DNA of 9,699 nucleotides from an uncultured Clostridia bacterium (lineage in GTDB: Bacteria; Bacillota; Clostridia; UBA1381), in contig CAJOPD010000043.1 of NCBI GenBank assembly GCA_905236685.1, positions 1-9,699 on the forward strand, written 5' to 3'. The translations under genes were made by a program, and so were the position numbers. Below, piece after piece: positions 3,866-9,699 of the stretch. The notes under the pieces were generated by a model, which worked only from the letters and a program-made list of their open reading frames with translations, was not told the DNA's origin and ran no database searches. How positions within the stretch are numbered: position 1 is the first letter of the stretch; every line of letters starts with the position of its first letter.

Positions 3866-5254
3866 ATGAAAGCAGTAGTTAAGGAACTTTTCAGAAACAC
3901 AAATGATTTTGCCGAAAAGGAGGTTACCGTTTCGGGCTGGATAAGGAATATCCGCGTATCCAAAAATTTTGGTTTTATTGAGCTTAATGACGGCAGCTTT
4001 TTTAAGTGCGTGCAGATAGTTATTGAGGAAAATCTCGGCAATTTTGACAAGCTTGCAAAATTAAATATTGCGGCGGCAATCACCGTTACGGGAAAACTTG
4101 TTTTAACTCCCGAAGCAAAGCAGCCCTTTGAAATAAAGGCGGAAAGCGTTGTAATTGACGGTGCGTCAACTCCCGACTATCCCATACAGAACAAAAGGCA
4201 TACTATGGAATTTTTGCGCACACAGGCACATCTGCGCGCAAGAACGAACACCTTTTCCGCAGTGTTCCGCATAAGGTCGCTTTTGGCATATGCAATCCAT
4301 CAATTTTTCCAGGAGCGCGGCTTTGTTTATGTGCATACGCCGATTATCACAACGAGCGACTGCGAGGGAGCGGGCGAGATGTTTCAGGTAACAACGCTTG
4401 ATATGGAAAATCTGCCGAAAAATGAGGACGGAAAAACAGATTACGCAAAGGATTTTTTCGGCAAACAGGCGAGCCTGACCGTTTCGGGACAGTTAAATGT
4501 GGAAACCTACTGTATGGCTTTCAGAAATGTCTATACCTTCGGACCTACCTTCCGTGCCGAAAACTCAAATACCACAAGGCACGCGGCAGAATTCTGGATG
4601 ATTGAGCCGGAAATCGCATTTGCAGACCTTGCCGATGATATGGATTTGGCGGAGGATATGGTGAAATATATCATAAACTACTGCCTTGAAAATGCACCTG
4701 AGGAAATGGAATTTTTCAATAAATTCATTGACAAAGGCTTGCTGGAAAGGCTTAACAATGTCGTTTCAAATGAGTTTGCGAGAGTGAGCTACACCGAAGC
4801 GATTGAAATTCTTAAAAAGAATAACGATAAATTTGACTATAAGGTTGAGTGGGGCAGCGACTTGCAGACAGAGCACGAGAGATTTTTGACCGAGCAGGTA
4901 TTCAAAAAGCCTGTTTTTGTGACCGATTACCCGAAGGAGATAAAAGCGTTTTATATGAAGCTTAACGCTGACGGCAAAACGGTTGCCGCCTGCGACCTGC
5001 TCGTTCCGGGAATTGGCGAAATCATCGGCGGAAGCCAGCGCGAAGAAGACTATGATGTGCTTTTAGAGAGAATGAAGGAGTGCGGCTTGAACCCCGATGA
5101 CTACAAATTCTATCTGGATTTGAGAAAATACGGAACAAATAAACACGCAGGCTTTGGCTTGGGCTTTGAGCGGGCGGTTATGTATTTAACCGGCATACAA
5201 AATATCCGCGATGTACTGCCCTTCCCGAGAACAGTCGGAAATGCCGAATTCTAA
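3866..5254 (+). CDS. asnS: Asparaginyl-tRNA synthetase
   Basis: AsnRS attaches asparagine to tRNA-Asn in the cytosol using ATP. It is a class IIb synthetase of 462 residues, normal for the family. Residues about 17-98 form the N-terminal OB-fold anticodon-binding domain (VTVSGWIRNIR...FGFIELNDGS). The catalytic core follows, with motif 2 at about 229-243 (FRAE ... R-H-A-A-E-F) and motif 3 at 429-436 (GFGLGFER). The end, 'DVLPFPRTVGNAEF', is typical of AsnRS and separates it from AspRS. Arg-His at 238-239 is the AsnRS-like form of motif 2. The upstream in-frame codon TAA at 3860 excludes a longer start; AAGGA sits 11 bases before the ATG, a wide spacing. No T-box or tRNA-responsive leader is present before the operon. 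Confidence 0.97.
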   Translation: MKAVVKELFRNTNDFAEKEVTVSGWIRNIRVSKNFGFIELNDGSFFKCVQIVIEENLGNFDKLAKLNIAAAITVTGKLVLTPEAKQPFEIKAESVVIDGASTPDYPIQNKRHTMEFLRTQAHLRARTNTFSAVFRIRSLLAYAIHQFFQERGFVYVHTPIITTSDCEGAGEMFQVTTLDMENLPKNEDGKTDYAKDFFGKQASLTVSGQLNVETYCMAFRNVYTFGPTFRAENSNTTRHAAEFWMIEPEIAFADLADDMDLAEDMVKYIINYCLENAPEEMEFFNKFIDKGLLERLNNVVSNEFARVSYTEAIEILKKNNDKFDYKVEWGSDLQTEHERFLTEQVFKKPVFVTDYPKEIKAFYMKLNADGKTVAACDLLVPGIGEIIGGSQREEDYDVLLERMKECGLNPDDYKFYLDLRKYGTNKHAGFGLGFERAVMYLTGIQNIRDVLPFPRTVGNAEF

Positions 5255-5266
5255 AAGGAGCGCCGT

Positions 5267-6001
5267 ATGAAACTTTTATATTTAGTATATATCGCACTTT
5301 TAATATTTGCGGTTTACAAGCTGACGCCCGCGATTTTAAAGCACCTTGCGCTGAAAGCGCTTGCGGAAGGAAAAAATGACAAGGCTGTGTCGCTGTATAA
5401 GTCTGCATCTGATATTTTCGGCGGAAATAATCAGTACAAAACGGAATATGCGCTCGTGCTTATGCGTTTAGGCGAATTTGCGCGTGCGGAAAGCGTATTA
5501 AACGGCATTATTCTTGACCGCAAAATTCCGCAGAAGGACAAAATAAACGCAAAAACATATCGCGCTATGGCACGGCACAAGCTGGGCAGAACATATGAGG
5601 CGCAGGAGGATATGACCGAGCTTTTCAAAACGGCAAAATCGACGGTTGTTTACGGTATGCTGGGGTATTTGAAACAGCTTTCGGGCGAGGCGGCGCTTGA
5701 TTTCTGCAAGGAGGCGTATGACTACAACAGCGGGGACAGAGATATTTGCGACAATTTGCTTGTCGCTTATATAAGAACAGGCGATTTTTCGGAGGCGGAC
5801 AAAATTGCCGCCGATTTGCGCGAAAAATACCCCCATTTTGTAGAGGCGTTTTATCATTCGGCTGTGCTTGAACTAAAAAAGGGAAATATCCAAACGGCAA
5901 AAGAGTTTTTGAACAGGACGGCGGAATGTAGGCGGAGTATGCTGACAACCGTTTCGGAAGAGGATATAGAAAATTTGAGAAAAGAGATAGAAAATGCTTG
6001 A
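5267..6001 (+). CDS. Membrane-anchored tetratricopeptide-repeat protein, function unknown
   Basis: Residues about 2-18 form an uncleaved hydrophobic anchor. The rest is a chain of helical pairs with TPR-like signatures, roughly at 23-51, 57-85, 94-122, 127-155, 159-187 and 193-221. Good examples are 'ALAEGKNDKAVSLYKSA' and 'AYIRTGDFSEADKIAADLREKYP'. TPR arrays bind other proteins, so it is probably a scaffold at the inner face of the membrane, but no partner can be named. The start follows AAAGGAG with a six-base gap, 12 bases after asnS. Its last eight bases overlap the acetyltransferase gene, which implies coupled translation. It has 244 residues and no enzymatic motif. Confidence 0.85.
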   Translation: MKLLYLVYIALLIFAVYKLTPAILKHLALKALAEGKNDKAVSLYKSASDIFGGNNQYKTEYALVLMRLGEFARAESVLNGIILDRKIPQKDKINAKTYRAMARHKLGRTYEAQEDMTELFKTAKSTVVYGMLGYLKQLSGEAALDFCKEAYDYNSGDRDICDNLLVAYIRTGDFSEADKIAADLREKYPHFVEAFYHSAVLELKKGNIQTAKEFLNRTAECRRSMLTTVSEEDIENLRKEIENA

Positions 6002-6416
6002 ATTTACATTTGTTTACGGCGAAAACGGGTACCTGCTTTCCAAAGACCTGCGAAATAAAATTTTGGGCGGAGAGCTTTTCGACAATATGGAAAAAGAGGC
6101 TTATCATATTGTAGGTTATGACAAAACGGACCAGATTGCCGTAGGAAGATTTTTCGTGAAGGCTGAAACTGTATGCAGAATAGATTTTGTGGGCATAAGG
6201 GAGGATTACAGGCGTCAGTATGTGGGGGATTTGGTAATAAAAGCGATAGAGGATAAGGCAAAATCGCTCGGAGCAAAAACGGCGGTTTTGGAAACGCCGG
6301 ACGCGGCACTCCCGTTTTTTGAATTTGAAGGCTATGAACGAACAGAAACCGCGGAGGGAAAAACAAAAATGCGAAAGGACCTGACAAAAGAGCATAAGTG
6401 CAGGGGGTGCGTTTAA
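5994..6416 (+). CDS. GNAT-family N-acetyltransferase
   Basis: The 140 residues show the GNAT fold: an early 'VYGENGYLLSKDLR' start, a central strand 'QIAVGRFFV ... CRIDFVGIRE', the acetyl-CoA-binding helix 'YRRQYVGDLVIKAIEDKAKSLGA', then 'AVLET ... LPFFEFEGYE', the usual motif B end. It would transfer an acetyl group from acetyl-CoA to an amine; the substrate is unknown. One oddity is the pyrophosphate-binding motif (normally R/Q-x-x-G-x-G/A), which reads R73-R-Q-Y76-V-G78, so the first glycine is a tyrosine. The tail ends in Cys136-R-G-Cys139. The gene overlaps the TPR gene by eight bases and touches rarA directly; its last codons carry the AGGGGGTG ribosome binding site for rarA. Confidence 0.85.
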   Translation: MLEFTFVYGENGYLLSKDLRNKILGGELFDNMEKEAYHIVGYDKTDQIAVGRFFVKAETVCRIDFVGIREDYRRQYVGDLVIKAIEDKAKSLGAKTAVLETPDAALPFFEFEGYERTETAEGKTKMRKDLTKEHKCRGCV

Positions 6417-7694
6417 ATGATACAGCCGCTTGCAGACAGAGTGCGCCCCGAAACCATTGAAGAGGTGGTAGGGCAGGAGCAGCTTTTGGGCGAGGGCAAA
6501 ATTTTGAGGAAAATCATATTGCAGGGAGAAGTGCCGAATATGATTTTTTACGGACCGAGCGGCACGGGAAAAACAACGGTGGCGAACATCATCGCAAAGA
6601 GGACCGGCAAGACATTTTACCGACTTAATGCAACAACTGCGTCCGTTTCGGATATAAAGGATATTGTGGCGTCTTTGGACACCTTTATGACGGCGGACGG
6701 CGTGCTTTTGTACCTTGATGAAATCCAGCATTTTAACAAAAAACAGCAGCAATCCCTTCTGGAATTTATGGAGAACGGGAAAATCACGCTTATCGCAAGC
6801 ACTACCGAAAACCCGTACTTTTATGTTTATGATGCGGTTCTTTCAAGAAGCACCGTGTTTGAATTTTTGCCGATACAGGAGCAGGACATAGAAAAGGCGC
6901 TGAAACGCGCGGCAAAGCTGCTGTGCGAGAGCGAGTATAAGGCGTATGACATAACTGTTGAGGAGGGCGCGTACAGACATATTGCCTTCACCTCGGGCGG
7001 AGATGTGAGGAAGGCGCTTAATGTGTTGCAGCTGTGCTTTTTGGCGGCAGTTCCCGATAAAAAGGGCAAAATTACAATAACGCAGGAAACGGCGGCGGAG
7101 GCAACGCAGAAGAAGGTTTTGCGTTACGATAAGGACGGGGACAGCCATTATGATGTTCTGTCCGCATTTCAAAAATCAATCAGAGGCTCCGACCCCGACG
7201 CAGCAATATATTACCTTGCCAAAATCCTGTCGGCAGGGGATATGCCGTCGGCGTGCAGGCGTATTATGGTGATAGCGTCGGAGGATATAGGGCTTGCATA
7301 TCCGCAGGCGGCGGCGATAGCAAACGCGTGCGTTGACACGGCTATGCGGCTGGGTATGCCCGAGGCAAGAATACCGCTTGCCGAGGCAGTAATTATGCTT
7401 GCAACCGCGCCGAAATCAAACTCGGCGATTATGGCGATAGATAAGGCTATGGGCGATATTGCGGCAAGAGATACGGGAACCGTTCCGACTCATTTGCAGG
7501 ACGCGCATTATGCGGGAGCGGACAAGCTCGGGCACGGCACCGAGTACAAATATCCGCACAGCTATCCGAACCACTATATAAAACAGCAGTATTTGCCCGA
7601 TAAAATCAAAAATGTAAAGTATTATGAATACGGCGATAACAAATCGGAAAAAGCGGCTAAGGAATATTGGGATAGAATAAAGGAGAATTCGTGA
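6417..7694 (+). CDS. rarA: Replication-associated recombination protein A (AAA+ ATPase RarA/MgsA)
   Basis: RarA is a clamp-loader-like AAA+ ATPase that acts at stalled replication forks and interacts with single-strand DNA-binding protein. The 425 residues fit the family. They begin with the characteristic 'PLADRVRPETIEEVVGQEQLL', then Walker A GPSGTGKT (46-53), Walker B LLYLDE (97-102), sensor 1 'STTENP' (128-133) and the arginine-finger segment 'LSRS' (Arg144). The C-terminal tetramerisation region follows, with 'ASEDIGLAYP' and the typical end 'HLQDAHYAGADKLGHGTEYKYPHSYPNHY'. The ATG follows the acetyltransferase stop with no gap, and AGGGGGTG lies seven bases upstream. The stop overlaps the nadE start (TGATG). 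Confidence 0.97.
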   Translation: MIQPLADRVRPETIEEVVGQEQLLGEGKILRKIILQGEVPNMIFYGPSGTGKTTVANIIAKRTGKTFYRLNATTASVSDIKDIVASLDTFMTADGVLLYLDEIQHFNKKQQQSLLEFMENGKITLIASTTENPYFYVYDAVLSRSTVFEFLPIQEQDIEKALKRAAKLLCESEYKAYDITVEEGAYRHIAFTSGGDVRKALNVLQLCFLAAVPDKKGKITITQETAAEATQKKVLRYDKDGDSHYDVLSAFQKSIRGSDPDAAIYYLAKILSAGDMPSACRRIMVIASEDIGLAYPQAAAIANACVDTAMRLGMPEARIPLAEAVIMLATAPKSNSAIMAIDKAMGDIAARDTGTVPTHLQDAHYAGADKLGHGTEYKYPHSYPNHYIKQQYLPDKIKNVKYYEYGDNKSEKAAKEYWDRIKENS

Positions 7695-9538
7695 TGAAAT
7701 ACGGGTTTTTAAGAGTTTGTGCAGCAACGCCCGAAATAAAGGTGGCAGATGTTGCATTTAACGAAAAAAGCATTTTGAAATCTGTTGAAACTGCCTGCGA
7801 AAATGCGGCAAAGCTTGTTGTTTTGCCCGAACTTTGCGTAACGGGAGTTACCTGCGGCGCCCTGTTTTTTCAGGGTGCGCTTTTAAAGGCGTCCGAAAAA
7901 GCCGTTCTTTCTATTAAAGAAAAGACCGCGAATAAGGACATAATCTGTATTTTGGGCGCGCCGCTTTTGATTGACGGCGGCGTGTATAGCTGTGCGGCGG
8001 TTTTGCATAAAGGCAAAATTCTTGCAATAATCCCCAAAAAATCGGAAAATATGTGCGGATTTGCTTTTGCGGACGGGGCAAATGAGCCGAAAATGATAAA
8101 TTTCGGCGGAGAACAGGTGCCGTTCGGCACGGATATTTTGGTGCGCGACAAAACTCTTGAAGACTTTAAATTAGCCGTAGAAACAGGCAACGGCAATATA
8201 GAAAAAACCGATGCGACGGTAACGGCAAAACTTCTGGCAAGCAGAGCGGATATATCGGCGGGGGATTTTGCATATGATTTTAACAGACTGCAATCGAAAA
8301 ATTTTCATACCGCTGTCGTATGCGCTGATGCGGGGTACGGGGAATCGACCGCCGATTTTGTTTTAAGCGGCGGGAATATGATTTTTGAGGACGGCAAGCC
8401 TCTTAAAATCGGCAAAAAGTTTGTAAATGATGAGGTATTTGCCGAAATTGATGTTGAGGCGCTGGCATTTTTAAAACGCAAAAACAAAATTCCAAGAAAG
8501 AATTCCTGCCTTGAAATTTATACAGAGCTTGAATACTGCGAAACGCCGCTTGAACGGGAGTTTGATAAAATGCCCTTCGTGAAAAAGGACGCGGCATATT
8601 TTGAGGAAGCGATAAGCATACAAACGGCGGCATTATGCAAAAGAATTGCCCATATCGGCGCAAAAAATGCGGTTATCGGCGTTTCGGGAGGTCTTGATTC
8701 CACAATGGCGCTTTTGGCTACCGTGCGCGCATTTGACAGGCTCGGTATGGACAGAAAAAACATACTTGCGATAACTATGCCCTGTTTTGGCACTACAAAT
8801 AGGACCTATAACAATGCAAAAACCGTATCGGAACGACTGGGAGTAACATTTAAGGAAATCAGTATAAAAGATGCGGTAAGTCAGCATTTTAAAGATATAA
8901 ATCAGCCGCAGGATAAGTATGATGCGGCGTTTGAAAATGCACAGGCAAGGGAAAGAACACAGGTTTTAATGGATATTGCAAACCAGACGGGCGGGCTTGT
9001 TGTCGGCACGGGCGATATGTCTGAGCTGGCGCTCGGCTGGGCGACCTATAATGGCGACCATATGTCGATGTACGGCGTGAATTCGGGTGTGCCGAAAACG
9101 CTTATGCGCTTTTTGGTGGAATATGAGGCGGACAGAATAGGCGATAAGGCGTTAAAAGACGCGCTTTCCGACATTTTGGATACGCCTGTAAGCCCCGAGC
9201 TTTTGCCTGCCGATAATGGTCAGATTGCGCAAAAAACCGAAAATACGGTCGGACCGTATTTTTTGCACGATTTCTTCCTATATAATATGCTGTATTTGGG
9301 TTTTGGGCCGAAAAAGATACAATATGTTGCGGAACGTGCTTTTAAAGGGGAGTTTTCGGGAACGGAAATCAAAAAATGGCTTGCGGTTTTTGTAAAGCGC
9401 TTTTTCTCTCAGCAGTTTAAACGGAGCTGTTCGCCCGACGGACCGCAGGTTTTGGGAATAAGCCTGTCGCCGAGAGGCGCACTCAATTTGCCGAGCGATG
9501 CAGAGGGCAAAATCTGGCTTGCGGAAATTGAAGAATAA
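7694..9538 (+). CDS. nadE: NAD+ synthase, two-domain type with degenerate glutaminase domain
   Basis: NadE makes NAD+ by amidating deamido-NAD+ with ATP, the last step of NAD synthesis. The layout is of the glutamine-dependent form: a nitrilase-like glutaminase domain (1-260) and a synthetase domain (300-614) with the ATP-pyrophosphatase loop SGGLDS (331-336), 'GTTNRTYNNA' and 'GTGDMSELALGWATYNGDHMSMYGVN'. The glutaminase triad is incomplete. Glu46 (LPELCVTG) and Lys115 (IIPKK) are present, but the usual 'VEICEDLW' reads V-E-T-G-N-G-N (162-168), which puts Gly165 at the cysteine position. About ten following residues, and the loop after Lys115, are also shortened. That explains a length of 614 rather than about 640. 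Free ammonia is therefore the likely nitrogen source (inference). ATG at 7694 (TGATG overlap, AGGAG eight bases upstream) is preferred to GTG at 7691. Confidence 0.95.
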   Translation: MKYGFLRVCAATPEIKVADVAFNEKSILKSVETACENAAKLVVLPELCVTGVTCGALFFQGALLKASEKAVLSIKEKTANKDIICILGAPLLIDGGVYSCAAVLHKGKILAIIPKKSENMCGFAFADGANEPKMINFGGEQVPFGTDILVRDKTLEDFKLAVETGNGNIEKTDATVTAKLLASRADISAGDFAYDFNRLQSKNFHTAVVCADAGYGESTADFVLSGGNMIFEDGKPLKIGKKFVNDEVFAEIDVEALAFLKRKNKIPRKNSCLEIYTELEYCETPLEREFDKMPFVKKDAAYFEEAISIQTAALCKRIAHIGAKNAVIGVSGGLDSTMALLATVRAFDRLGMDRKNILAITMPCFGTTNRTYNNAKTVSERLGVTFKEISIKDAVSQHFKDINQPQDKYDAAFENAQARERTQVLMDIANQTGGLVVGTGDMSELALGWATYNGDHMSMYGVNSGVPKTLMRFLVEYEADRIGDKALKDALSDILDTPVSPELLPADNGQIAQKTENTVGPYFLHDFFLYNMLYLGFGPKKIQYVAERAFKGEFSGTEIKKWLAVFVKRFFSQQFKRSCSPDGPQVLGISLSPRGALNLPSDAEGKIWLAEIEE

Positions 9539-9632
9539 AAAGTAAAAATGTCTAAAAAATGCAGGAAAACAGAGAATTATATTGGCATTTTTAACATTTA
9601 TAAAAAAATATAAAAAAATTTCAAAAAAAGTG

Positions 9633-9661
9633 TTGACAAGAGGAGTAGGTTGTGGTAATAT
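9633..9661 (+). promoter_or_regulatory. Strong sigma-A promoter reading out of the right edge
   Basis: TTGACA (9633-9638), a 17-base G-rich spacer and TAATAT (9656-9661) form a good vegetative promoter. The preceding 9600-9632 is almost pure A/T with several A tracts, like an UP element. Transcription would start near 9668. Only about 30 bases of leader are visible, including a small CCCT/AGGG hairpin, and no gene begins inside the window. Confidence 0.75.
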
Positions 9662-9699
9662 GAGTAAGCTGTCCCTCAAAAAAGGGGCGGCGTTGAACA

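Noticed and set aside
5625..6752. Long minus-strand open frame opposite the TPR, GNAT and rarA genes
   Set aside because: It has no ribosome binding site or recognisable domain, and it lies opposite three genes with clear family matches. It is a shadow of their codon use.
9555..9592. AAAAATGC/GCATTTTT inverted repeat after nadE as a terminator
   Set aside because: The stem is A/T-rich with a 22-base loop and no separate T tract, so it is too weak to call. No clear terminator was found for the plus-strand operon.

Overview
The window looks like ordinary chromosome from an endospore-forming member of the Clostridia (Bacillota). The evidence is a complete cotJABC spore-coat operon, consensus sigma-A promoters (TTGACA-N17-TATAAT type), strong AGGAGG-type ribosome binding sites, intrinsic terminators and moderate GC with AT-rich intergenic DNA. 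I cannot name a genus. No insertion sequence, phage, CRISPR, tRNA or rRNA feature was seen, and no gap between genes exceeds about 160 bases.

Left half (1-3541), all on the minus strand. In transcription order (right to left) it holds: a 37-residue cysteine-rich single-span membrane peptide (3428-3541) behind a candidate late-sporulation promoter; a cation diffusion facilitator transporter (2401-3291) behind a perfect sigma-A promoter; a 60-residue TTG-start protein (2169-2351) whose Shine-Dalgarno lies in the 3' arm of the transporter's terminator hairpin; cotJA, cotJB and cotJC (2011 down to 994), coupled by one-base stop/start overlaps and closed by a perfect palindromic terminator; and a secreted polysaccharide deacetylase (833 down to the left edge, 3' end missing) with its own sigma-A promoter.

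Right half (3621-9538), all on the plus strand. It reads as one six-gene housekeeping operon from a sigma-A promoter at 3621-3649: a DUF896/YnzC-like protein, asnS, a membrane-anchored TPR protein, a GNAT acetyltransferase, rarA and nadE. Gaps are 24 and 12 bases, then 8 bases of overlap, then 0, then a TGATG overlap, with no internal terminator seen. Products serve translation (AsnRS), replication-fork maintenance (RarA) and NAD synthesis (NadE). A further strong promoter with an A/T-rich upstream tract lies at 9633-9661 and drives something beyond the right edge.

The most notable observation is in NadE. The synthetase half is intact, but the glutaminase half has a glycine where the catalytic cysteine should be and lacks the segment around it, so the enzyme probably uses free ammonia. 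Next in interest are the hairpin that is both terminator and ribosome-binding site at 2352-2383, and two AC-N16-CATA (sigma-K-like) promoters that may tie the 37-residue peptide and cotJ to the sporulating mother cell. I did not find a convincing new multi-gene system.
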